DNA from: Moraxellaceae bacterium
Lineage (GTDB): Bacteria; Pseudomonadota; Gammaproteobacteria; Pseudomonadales; Moraxellaceae
Assembly: GCA_021156385.1 (NCBI GenBank)
Contig: JAJNDL010000048.1
Location: forward strand, 1 to 9,838
Reading direction: 5' to 3'
DNA length: 9,838 nucleotides
The position numbers and the translations under genes are program-made. The notes under the pieces were generated by a model. It was not told the DNA's origin. It saw nothing but the letters and a program-made list of their open reading frames with translations, and did no database searches. This document shows positions 1 to 5,995 of the stretch, piece after piece (positions within the stretch are counted from its first letter, which is position 1; every line of letters begins with the position of its first letter).

Positions 1-234
1 CGCCTGGACCTCGCCTTCTCGCGCGACCAGGCGGAACGGATCTACGTGCAGGACGTGCTGCGCCAGCGCCAGCCGGAGCTGCGCGAGTGGGTGGCGGCCG
101 GCGCCGCGATCCATGTCTGCGGCAGCCTCGCCGGCATGGCGCCGGCGGTGGCCGCCGTGCTCACCGAGGCGCTCGGCGAAGACACGCTGGAAAAGATGGC
201 GGAAGACGGCCGCTACCGGCGCGACGTGTACTAG
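1..234 (+). CDS. CysJ-like sulfite reductase flavoprotein, C-terminal end (partial)
   Basis: This is the last 77 codons of a gene that begins before the window; frame 1 is open from base 1 to the TAG at 232-234. The peptide carries the end of a ferredoxin-NADP+ reductase type NAD(P)H-binding module: an RIYVQDVL helix, then IHVCG followed by a helix (MAPAVAAVLTEAL), and the terminal RYRRDVY. The VCG motif and the aromatic C-terminus are typical of the CysJ / cytochrome P450 reductase family, where this part holds NADPH for electron transfer through FAD and FMN. Family members include the alpha subunit of sulfite reductase and PepSY-containing membrane reductases; the missing N-terminal part would decide between them. 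It converges on the 608-aa sel1 gene with a gap of only 39 bases, in which I see no strong terminator. Confidence 0.8.
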   Translation, partial: RLDLAFSRDQAERIYVQDVLRQRQPELREWVAAGAAIHVCGSLAGMAPAVAAVLTEALGEDTLEKMAEDGRYRRDVY

Positions 235-273
235 GCCGGCATTGCGGCACGACCCGCGACGGGCGCCGCATCG

Positions 274-2100
274 TCAGTCCTCGCCGACACCCATGTCGCG
301 GTAGCGGCCCCACTGCAGGAATTCGAGGCGCTGCTGCGCCCGCGCGTCGCCCTGGCGCGCGGCCTTGTGATACCACTCGACGGCTTTCGCCTCGTCGCGC
401 GGCACGCCGTGGCCGGCCTCGTACATCACTCCCAGGTTATTCTGCGCCTGCACATTGCCCTGCTCGGCGGCCTTCGTGTACCAGTGCAGCGCGGCGCTGT
501 AGTCGGCCGGCTGCGCGCGCACGGCGAGATGGCCCAGCGTCATCTGCGCGCCGACATGGCCCTGCTCGGCCGCCTTCGTGTACCACTTGCGCGACTCGAC
601 GAGATCGACCGGCACGCCGTCGCCGTTGCGGTAGAGATCGCCGAGGTTGAGGAAGGCTGTCACATTGCCCTCTGCCGCTGCCTTGCGGTGCCACTCGAGG
701 GCCTTCGGGATGTCGCGCGCCGTGCCGAGCCCCTGCTGGTAGAGCCAGCCGAGGCTGGCCGCCGCGGTGACGTTGCCCTGCGCAGCGGCCTGCTGCGACA
801 GCGCGAAGGACCGGGCGTAATCGCGCGGCACGCCCTTGCCCTCGTAGTACAGCGTTGCCAGGGCGAACTGCGCCGCGGCATCGTTCTGCGCGACCGCCTG
901 CTGCAGCAGCGCTACCGCCCGGGTGATATCGCGCGCTACGCCGTCGCCATCGAGCAGGAGCTTCGCCAGCATATAGCGGGCGCGGGAATCGTCCTGCGCT
1001 GCCGCCTTGTCCAGCCATACCGCGGCCTGCGCCGGATTCTTCGCCACGCCACGGCCGAAGAGGTACATCTGCGCCAGCATGAGCTGGCCGCGCGCGTTGC
1101 CCTGGTGGGCGGCGCGGGCGAGCCAGTCGAAGGCGCGCCCGTCGTCCTTCGCGACGCCACGCCCCTCCACATACAGCAGGCCCAGGGCGAATTGCGCGTC
1201 GGCCTCGTCCTGGCTCGCCGCCCGCAGTATCCAGTCGGCCGCCTCGGCGTCGTTCTTCGCCACGCCTTTGCCCTGCAGCAGCAGGAGGCCGAGGCCGAGC
1301 TGGGCGCTCGCATTGCCCTTGTCCGCGGCGCGGCGGTAGAGCGCCGCCACGCGCGCCGGATCGGGCGCGCCGCCGGGCGTCCGCAGCAGCACCAGCGCCA
1401 GGTTGAGATAGGAGTAGGCATGCTCGGTCTGCGCCGATTTCTCCGCCCAGGCCAGTGCCTGTGCATGGTCCTGCGGCACACCGTTGCCGTTCAGGTACAT
1501 CAGCGCGAGATTGTTCTGCGCCTTGAAGCTGCCGTTCTCCGCGGCCTTGAGATACCACGCGACCGCCTGCGCCATGTCGCGCGCCACGGTGTCGCCGGTC
1601 TCGTAGCGGCGCGCCAGCAGGAACTGCGCATAATCGATGTCCTGCTCGGCCGCCGCCTGCAGCCAGCGCATCACCTGGGCGCTGTCCTTCTCGATACCGA
1701 GCCCGTACAGGTACATCTGCGCCAGATAGAGCTGCGCCGGCGCAAATCCCTTCAGCGCGGCACTCTCGAACCACGTCACCGACTTGCGAAGATCCCGCAC
1801 CGGCGTGCCCGGGATGCCGTAGAGCAGGCCCATGCGCGTCTGCGCGGCGGGATCGCCGGCGTGGGCGCGGGCGTTGAGCTCGTTGAGCTGTTCGCGCAGC
1901 TCCTGGGCATTGATCTCGCGCTGGAAGATGTCGTCGGCGCTGCCGGCGAAATCCTGCGGCTGGGCCATCGCCGGATAGGACGCGGCATGACCGAGCAGGG
2001 CCTGTGCCGTCGGCGCCATCAGCAGCGCCGCCGCCAGCAGGGCGGTCGGCGCACGCCGCAGGCACCAGGAAAGGAAGATGAAACGGAAGATACCGGCCAT
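274..2100 (-). CDS. Exported Sel1-repeat (TPR-like) protein, 608 aa
   Basis: A 608-residue protein built almost wholly of Sel1-like repeats with a 36-residue period. I count about 14 copies from residue 80 to 583, plus a fragment. A typical unit is AQNNLGVMYEAGHGVPRDEA followed by a WYHKAAxQG helix. Residues about 7-34 form a hydrophobic N-terminus with arginines before it and an AQA-like cleavage site near residue 34, so export to the periplasm is likely. Residues about 50-80 are charged and helical (QELREQLNELNARA). Sel1 repeats form superhelical protein-binding scaffolds and have no catalytic residues, so a partner protein is expected. The ATG at 2098-2100 is preceded by AGGA ten bases upstream, a slightly long spacing. 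The serine hydrolase gene lies upstream on the same strand with 164 bases between. That gap holds its own candidate promoter, so the gene may be transcribed alone. The specific ligand or pathway cannot be read from the sequence. Confidence 0.9.
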   Translation of the reverse strand: MAGIFRFIFLSWCLRRAPTALLAAALLMAPTAQALLGHAASYPAMAQPQDFAGSADDIFQREINAQELREQLNELNARAHAGDPAAQTRMGLLYGIPGTPVRDLRKSVTWFESAALKGFAPAQLYLAQMYLYGLGIEKDSAQVMRWLQAAAEQDIDYAQFLLARRYETGDTVARDMAQAVAWYLKAAENGSFKAQNNLALMYLNGNGVPQDHAQALAWAEKSAQTEHAYSYLNLALVLLRTPGGAPDPARVAALYRRAADKGNASAQLGLGLLLLQGKGVAKNDAEAADWILRAASQDEADAQFALGLLYVEGRGVAKDDGRAFDWLARAAHQGNARGQLMLAQMYLFGRGVAKNPAQAAVWLDKAAAQDDSRARYMLAKLLLDGDGVARDITRAVALLQQAVAQNDAAAQFALATLYYEGKGVPRDYARSFALSQQAAAQGNVTAAASLGWLYQQGLGTARDIPKALEWHRKAAAEGNVTAFLNLGDLYRNGDGVPVDLVESRKWYTKAAEQGHVGAQMTLGHLAVRAQPADYSAALHWYTKAAEQGNVQAQNNLGVMYEAGHGVPRDEAKAVEWYHKAARQGDARAQQRLEFLQWGRYRDMGVGED

Positions 2101-2120
2101 GGCAGAGGTGTCCTGTTGCG

Positions 2121-2135
2121 CGACGGCATCCGGCC
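2121..2135 (-). promoter_or_regulatory. GGA-loop leader element, copy A (before the 608-aa sel1 gene)
   Basis: Read on the minus strand this is GGCCGGATGCCGTCG, two mismatches from the consensus GGCAGGATGCCCTCG found before three genes of the window. It can form a GGC/GCC stem with GGA in a five-base loop. A second AGGA at the ribosome-binding site (2111-2114) lies 9 bases further on towards the start codon. A pair of GGA sites, one over the Shine-Dalgarno, is a common layout of CsrA/RsmA targets. Binding is inferred. Confidence 0.35.
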
Positions 2136-2218
2136 CGCAGCAAGCCCCGGCGTCCGTGCCGGCGGCGGTCTGTTTCGATTTTTTTTCGGAGGGCGGCCGG
2201 TGCGGCCGTCAGACGGCG

Positions 2219-2248
2219 AATGTAGCAATCGCACCTGGCCGGCGGAAT
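2219..2248 (-). promoter_or_regulatory. Candidate promoter of the 608-aa sel1 gene
   Basis: On the minus strand TGCTACATT gives an extended -10 pattern (TGn followed by TACATT, four of six bases matching TATAAT). An ATTCC element lies 19 bases upstream; it is a poor match to a sigma-70 -35 box. The same two elements, with the 11-mer TGCTACATTCG fully conserved and ATTCC 20 bases upstream, stand before the other sel1 gene at 4831-4861. That duplication is the main reason for the call. Transcription would start about 110 bases before the ATG, leaving a long leader. Confidence 0.4.
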
Positions 2249-2266
2249 CCGTGGCGCCACGGACTC
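2245..2266. repeat. Inverted repeat at the end of the serine hydrolase gene
   Basis: A perfect 16-bp palindrome TCCGTGGCGCCACGGA (2248-2263) with three more pairs on each side, one of them a G-T wobble. It starts right at the serine hydrolase stop codon and overlaps the ATTCC element of the candidate promoter for the next gene. There is no T-run after it on either strand, so it is not a standard intrinsic terminator. It may be an operator or an mRNA 3'-end stabilising hairpin. Confidence 0.5.
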
Positions 2267-3239
2267 AGTGGTGACGCCCGCGCCGCGACTGGACTTCCTC
2301 GTAGACCATGCGCGAGACGTCGCCGATGACTTTCTCGAGCGCATCGTTGTTGGTGCCGCGCGTCATGACGCAGAGGATGTAGGGATTATCCGGGAAATAA
2401 ATGATGCCGCAGTCGTTGAGCTGCGCGATGCCGTCGCGCTCGCGCTCGCCGTGCTTGTGCGCGACCCGGACCTCGGGCGGCACGCCGCGCTCCAGGCCGT
2501 CGCTGAAGGTGGTGCCGAGCATTATCTGCACGAGCTTCTCGGATTTCTCCGCGTTCAGGTAGGCCGCGCTGTAGAGCAGCTTGAACAGCGAGGAATAGCG
2601 CGCAACGGAGATGACGTAAGTGCGGTCGGCGACGTCGGGCACGAGGCCGAGCTGGCGGTAGGACTCCCAGAGGAAGCTTTCATTGCCGTAGCGGTCGATG
2701 AGGTACTGGCGCAGCATCATGTAGGCCATGTTGTCGGAGTACTGCACGGTGCGGCGCATCAGCTCCTCGACGCTATGGCTCTCGCCGGGCACCAGCCGCT
2801 CCGGCGGCAGGTAGACCACGTCGTAGAGGATGCCGATCTGGTCGGGCACCTTCAGCCGCAGCTTCAGCAGCGCGGGATCCTCTTCCGCAAGGCTCAGGTA
2901 CTGCATCACCAGCGGCAGCTTGAGCAGGCTGCCCGCAGCGAAGTTGGCATATTCGTTCACGCCGAAATGCGGGCCGTCCTCGAGGTCGCGGAAATACATG
3001 CCGGCATCGATCAGCACGCCTTCCTGTTTTTTCTGCTCGAAATATTCGGTAAGGGATTTCTTCAGCGTGGCGTAGGGCACCTTGGCGATGACGCGCGGCT
3101 CACAGGCATAGCGGGCCAGCCAGGGCGAGTGGTAGCACTGCGGCTGCACGGGCTTCGCCGCGCAGGCAGCCAGCGCCAGCGCCGCCAGGCTCACGGCGAG
3201 ACGGACCACCACACGAAACGGATGTGAAGCTCTACCCAT
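2265..3239 (-). CDS. Lipoprotein serine hydrolase, class A beta-lactamase/PBP-like fold, 324 aa
   Basis: The ATG at 3237-3239 gives a clean lipoprotein signal: arginines in the first 13 residues, a hydrophobic stretch to residue 25, and a lipobox LAAC with Cys26 as the lipidated residue. The reading frame stays open a further 84 codons upstream, but that start would bury the signal. The ribosome-binding site is weak (AAGAAG, 9 bases away). The three active-site elements of penicillin-recognising serine enzymes appear in order: Ser104-Leu-Leu-Lys107 (SxxK), Ser168-Asp-Asn170 (SDN), and Lys262-His-Gly264 in place of KTG. The spacings fit class A. I see no Glu matching the omega-loop Glu166 in the region about 36 residues after SDN, which argues against efficient beta-lactam hydrolysis. 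A peptidoglycan-related peptidase or a penicillin-binding lipoprotein is more likely. It sits between two exported Sel1 proteins on the same strand, possible partners. Export across the inner membrane is predicted; the final membrane is unknown. Confidence 0.85.
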   Translation of the reverse strand: MGRASHPFRVVVRLAVSLAALALAACAAKPVQPQCYHSPWLARYACEPRVIAKVPYATLKKSLTEYFEQKKQEGVLIDAGMYFRDLEDGPHFGVNEYANFAAGSLLKLPLVMQYLSLAEEDPALLKLRLKVPDQIGILYDVVYLPPERLVPGESHSVEELMRRTVQYSDNMAYMMLRQYLIDRYGNESFLWESYRQLGLVPDVADRTYVISVARYSSLFKLLYSAAYLNAEKSEKLVQIMLGTTFSDGLERGVPPEVRVAHKHGERERDGIAQLNDCGIIYFPDNPYILCVMTRGTNNDALEKVIGDVSRMVYEEVQSRRGRHH

Positions 3240-3485
3240 ATAAAGCGACTTCTTGAAATGACTGGCAGGAACGGCGCCTGTCCTGTGCGCGCCGTCCCGG
3301 GTACCGCCAGCGACCTGGCAGTGGCACGCCGCGCATTCTGCCCGCAGCGTCGGTTGAGGCAATAGCGGCCCTGTGACCGGCGCACAAGATAACGGCCAAC
3401 GGGGATGGAAATCCACAGGCAACTGCACGGCAATCGCTGACCGCTGAAGGGCAGCAGACAGTCGATGGATGAGAAGCATGGACAC

Positions 3486-3536
3486 TGCCATTCACCAATG
3501 GCATTTGCGCGCGATCCGCTCCAGGACAATCGCGCG
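3486..3536. repeat. Two adjacent perfect hairpins in the intergenic region
   Basis: Hairpin 1 (3486-3503) has arms TGCCATT and AATGGCA with a four-base loop. Four bases later hairpin 2 (3508-3536) has 8-bp arms CGCGCGAT and ATCGCGCG around a 13-base loop. Neither is followed by a clear T-run on either strand. They could be part of an untranslated leader, a small RNA, or a dispersed palindromic repeat; the sequence does not decide between these. Confidence 0.5.
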
Positions 3537-3622
3537 TGGCGCACCGGCCTGGAAGAAAATGTGAACGGTTTGGCAGATTGGAGCAATCCGCCGAGCCCTG
3601 TCATCAGCCTCGGCAACGGCCG

Positions 3623-3649
3623 AAAAAATTGCCGCTGCCATGGCGAGCG
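3623..3649 (-). terminator. Weak intrinsic terminator candidate after the 350-aa sel1 gene
   Basis: On the minus strand a short imperfect hairpin (CGCT pairing with AGCG, with a GC-rich palindrome inside) is followed two bases later by AATTTTTT. It lies about 20-50 bases after the sel1 stop codon. The T-run is good but the stem is short and bulged, so the call is tentative. Confidence 0.35.
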
Positions 3650-3670
3650 CGCGCCGGGCGTTCGCCGTGG

Positions 3671-4723
3671 TCAGGGCCAGATACCGAAGTCCAGCGGTCC
3701 GCGGTGGCGTAATGCCTCCATGCGCTCGATCTCGCGGAGGCGGACGGCGGCGGCTTCGTGCCCCTGCGCCGCCGCCTTGCGATACCAATGCAGCGCGATC
3801 AGGCGGGCCGTCTTCACCGCGCCGCGCTCGGCGCGCTGCCCCATCAGGTACTGCGCCTCGGCATGGCCGAGTTCCGCGGCCTGCTCGAAGCGCTGGTAGG
3901 CGGCGTTGTCGTCGCGCGGGCCGCCCTCGCCCTTCTGCAGCATGCGGGCGAGGTTGTAGGCGGCGTTCATGCCGCCCAGGTCGGCGGCGACGCCGAACCA
4001 GTGCCGCGCCATCGCGAGATCCGGCAGCCAGCCGGGCGCGCCGTTCGTGTACAGCATGCCCAGGTGGTTGGCCGCGGAGAGGTCGCCGCCTTCCGCGGCG
4101 CGCAGGAGCCAGTACTGCGCCTGCTTCAGGTCCCGCTCCCCGCCGCTGCCGTCCAGGAGCATGAGGCCGAGCACACCCTGCGCCTGCGCATGGCCCTGCA
4201 CGGCGGACTGCTCCAGCAGCGCGCGCACCCGCGCCATGTCCGGCGGCCCGGCCACGCCCTTGGCCTCGATGATGGCGAGCAGGAACTGTCCCTCGGGACT
4301 GCCGCGCTCCGCCGCCTTGCGCAGCCAGGGCAGACCCTTCTCCACATTCTGGGCGGGCCCCATGCCCGTCACGTAGCCCATGCCGGTCTTCACCATCGCA
4401 TCGGGATGACCGCCCTGCGCCGCCTGCTCGAACCAGCGGTGCGCCGCGGCCATGTCCTGCTTCACGCCGAAGCCGTTGGCGTACAGCACGCCGAGCCCAT
4501 AGAAGGCGCCGGCCTCGCCCTGCTGCGCCAGCTCGCGGTAGGCGCGCTCCGCGGCGGCGTACTCGCGCGCCTCGAGATGGCGGTTCGCCGCAGCAAGGTC
4601 GGCCGCGCCGGCAAGGGCCGGCAACAGGCAAGCCAGGCAGAGGAGACACTTCAGGAAAAGGCCGCGCGTGCGCGATGCGCAGGCAGTAGGGAAGTCGGGC
4701 AGGCGGGCAGCGGCACTGGCCAT
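3671..4723 (-). CDS. Exported Sel1-repeat (TPR-like) protein, 350 aa
   Basis: A second Sel1-repeat protein, with about eight 36-residue units from residue 66 to the end. Examples are AGAFYGLGVLYANGFGVKQD and AEAQYLMGQRAERG, each followed by an aromatic-rich helix ending in AAxxG. A basic stretch (RTRG) leads into a hydrophobic, cysteine-containing segment (residues 22-38) with an AGA cleavage site near residue 40, so it is probably periplasmic. The only cysteines are in this N-terminal part, unlike the disulfide-rich Helicobacter Hcp members of the family. The start is uncertain: ATG at 4721-4723 is chosen because the signal peptide follows, but a GTG three codons upstream is equally possible and neither has a strong Shine-Dalgarno. 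The frame stays open to 4816, but that segment is the non-coding leader shared with the other sel1 gene. It lies upstream of the serine hydrolase, 431 bases away. The partner is unknown. Confidence 0.87.
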   Translation of the reverse strand: MASAAARLPDFPTACASRTRGLFLKCLLCLACLLPALAGAADLAAANRHLEAREYAAAERAYRELAQQGEAGAFYGLGVLYANGFGVKQDMAAAHRWFEQAAQGGHPDAMVKTGMGYVTGMGPAQNVEKGLPWLRKAAERGSPEGQFLLAIIEAKGVAGPPDMARVRALLEQSAVQGHAQAQGVLGLMLLDGSGGERDLKQAQYWLLRAAEGGDLSAANHLGMLYTNGAPGWLPDLAMARHWFGVAADLGGMNAAYNLARMLQKGEGGPRDDNAAYQRFEQAAELGHAEAQYLMGQRAERGAVKTARLIALHWYRKAAAQGHEAAAVRLREIERMEALRHRGPLDFGIWP

Positions 4724-4741
4724 GGCACACACATCGGTCCG

Positions 4742-4756
4742 CGAGGGCGTCCTGCC
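4742..4756 (-). promoter_or_regulatory. GGA-loop leader element, copy B (before the 350-aa sel1 gene)
   Basis: Minus strand GGCAGGACGCCCTCG, one mismatch from the three-copy consensus. The GGC/GCC stem presents GGA in a five-base loop, about 23-33 bases before the ATG, and a second GGA follows almost immediately (GCGGACC). The surrounding leader also matches copy A (CGCCGGG, CTT, then this element and CGCG). Function as a CsrA/RsmA site is inferred. Confidence 0.35.
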
Positions 4757-4830
4757 GGCGGCGAAGCCCGGCGTTCCCGGCCGGGACGGTTTTTCGATAC
4801 GGACCCGGCGCAGCAACGCCGGACGGTCCG

Positions 4831-4861
4831 AATGTAGCAGCCCCTGCAGCAGGGCGGGAAT
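4831..4861 (-). promoter_or_regulatory. Candidate promoter of the 350-aa sel1 gene
   Basis: Minus strand TGCTACATT (extended -10-like) with ATTCC 20 bases upstream, the same arrangement as before the 608-aa sel1 gene. Between the two elements lies the small palindrome CCCTGCTGCAGGG (4842-4854), a possible operator. The element lies between the phzF stop codon and the sel1 start, so the sel1 gene can be expressed independently of phzF. Confidence 0.4.
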
Positions 4862-4896
4862 GCGGGAGCCGCCGAGACGCGGTCGCCGTGTCGCGC

Positions 4897-5799
4897 TCAG
4901 GGATACAGCAGCTCGCCCACGCCCATCTTGATCACGTGGCCGCCGATGCGGCAGCGCACCTCGCGTCCCGGACGCTTGTCGAACTCGGCGTGCAGGATGC
5001 TCTTGCGCGTGCCGGGACCGCCGCGGTCGATGGCGAAGGTATGGGTGCCATCGGCGGTGTCCGGCTGCTCGGCGAGGTAGGCGATGAATTCCGGCATCAC
5101 GCTGCCGATGGGCGGGAAGGTGGCGCGGCCGACCTCGAGGTTCATCAGGCGGCCGTGGAACTGCGTGCCGCCGGTGATGCTGCCCGGCGCAAACAGGAAG
5201 AGCTGCGCGGTATACACGTCGCCGGCCAGCGCGGCCCAGCGCTCGGCATTGAGGCTGGCGGCGAGCACGTGCTCGGGGCGCGTGAAGGGGATCACCAGCA
5301 CCGGCTGGTCCACGCTGATCACCATCGGCTTGTAGCGGCTGTAGGAGAGGTGGCGCTCCTCGGTGTTGAGCGCCGCGGCGAGGCGCGGCAGCTCCGGCGT
5401 GTAGCGGTCGACGGTCGGGGTCAGGAGGCGCGAGAACTGGATTGCGCCGGGGCCGCCCTCGGCCTTGTCGATGAAGCTCTCGATCACCTGCTTCTGCTGC
5501 GCCAGCGTGAAGGTGGTGAAGCGGCCGCGGTCCTGCACCAGGCCCTTTTCATAGGCGACGTAAGAGGCGGCGAGGATGGTGTGCGCGCCGAAGAGGCAGG
5601 GCCCCTGGCTGTTGAAGACGCTGGCCGGCGTGGCGGCGGCCGGGTCGATGAACACGGTGTCGGTCTGCGCGAACTCGCTGGCGATGGCTTGCTTTTTCTC
5701 GTCCGAGAGCGGCTGGCCGTCGTGCACCACCACGGGGATCTGGATGCCCTGGAACGGCGAATCGGCAAAGACATCGAGCAGGGAATACGCGAGCGACAT
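4897..5799 (-). CDS. PhzF-family protein (isomerase/epimerase fold), divergent, 300 aa
   Basis: The N-terminus SLLDVFADSPFQG matches the PhzF signature (DVFxxxPFxGNP), and LFGAHTILAASYV is the counterpart of the family's CGHATLAAA segment. The length (300 aa) is normal for this two-lobed, DAP-epimerase-like fold. Known PhzF enzymes isomerise small acidic metabolites in the cytoplasm; many homologues have no known substrate. By eye, the catalytic Glu45 position (family SETTF) is TDTVF here, with Asp47. His73 and Ser233 are kept. The segment DPATGS, which carries Asp208 in Pseudomonas PhzF, reads FPPIGS, so that Asp is lost. The NP of the N-terminal motif is also changed (GIQIP). No phenazine gene is nearby, so a phenazine role is not suggested. 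The ATG is supported by AAAGGA eight bases upstream. The gene stands alone, 173 bases before the sel1 start and 196 bases after the GloVer stop on the same strand. Confidence 0.8.
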   Translation of the reverse strand: MSLAYSLLDVFADSPFQGIQIPVVVHDGQPLSDEKKQAIASEFAQTDTVFIDPAAATPASVFNSQGPCLFGAHTILAASYVAYEKGLVQDRGRFTTFTLAQQKQVIESFIDKAEGGPGAIQFSRLLTPTVDRYTPELPRLAAALNTEERHLSYSRYKPMVISVDQPVLVIPFTRPEHVLAASLNAERWAALAGDVYTAQLFLFAPGSITGGTQFHGRLMNLEVGRATFPPIGSVMPEFIAYLAEQPDTADGTHTFAIDRGGPGTRKSILHAEFDKRPGREVRCRIGGHVIKMGVGELLYP

Positions 5800-5837
5800 G
5801 GTGGGCGTCCTTTGTTGTAGGTCTTGTACGGCTGGTA

Positions 5838-5904
5838 GCCGGCGCCTCGCGACGCCGGCAGCCGCTCAACCATAGCGCCATTTTGCGGCGGGGACATCCG
5901 CCGC
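5838..5904. repeat. Two GC-rich inverted repeats between the GloVer and phzF genes
   Basis: Inside the 196-base gap are two perfect 7-bp stems: GCCGGCG/CGCCGGC (5838-5844 and 5853-5859, loop 8) and GCGGCGG/CCGCCGC (5885-5891 and 5898-5904, loop 6). Neither is followed by a T-run on the minus strand, which is the direction of both genes, so they are not standard terminators. The first would lie in the phzF leader, about 40-60 bases before its start. No promoter could be picked with confidence. Confidence 0.4.
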
Positions 5905-5995
5905 GACCTGCAACTGGGCCGCCTCGATCACACGCTCGTCCGTGCGCGCTCCACGGGCGCCGCCGGCGCATCCGCGCCCACTACGCCTGCGCCGC

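Larger units (their letters stand above)
3240..3670. other. 431-base intergenic region before the serine hydrolase gene
   Basis: No gene is supported here; the open frames on both strands have no family resemblance and no fitting ribosome-binding site. It must contain the promoter of the serine hydrolase unless that gene is read through from the sel1 gene upstream, but I find no convincing -35/-10 pair. It does hold two adjacent perfect hairpins (3486-3536) and a weak terminator-like element (3623-3649), listed separately. Confidence 0.6.

Noticed and set aside
2179..2187. A run of T in plus orientation, at first sight a plus-strand terminator.
   Set aside because: No plus-strand gene ends here. 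On the minus strand it is the A-run of the sel1 leader, and the other sel1 leader has a similar run.
367..2274. A 635-codon open frame on the plus strand across the 608-aa sel1 gene.
   Set aside because: It is the antisense shadow of a repeat-rich, GC-rich gene. It has no family resemblance, no fitting ribosome-binding site, and its own repetitiveness mirrors the Sel1 repeats.
3240..3491. An 84-residue N-terminal extension of the serine hydrolase.
   Set aside because: It would place the lipoprotein signal and lipobox inside the protein; the ATG at 3239 puts them at the N-terminus.
4724..4816. A 31-residue N-terminal extension of the 350-aa sel1 protein.
   Set aside because: This stretch matches the out-of-frame leader of the other sel1 gene at the DNA level, and the signal peptide follows the later ATG.
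4997..5012. A CAGGATG match inside phzF on the plus strand, resembling the GGA element.
   Set aside because: It is inside coding sequence, on the opposite strand to the gene, and has no stem like the leader copies.
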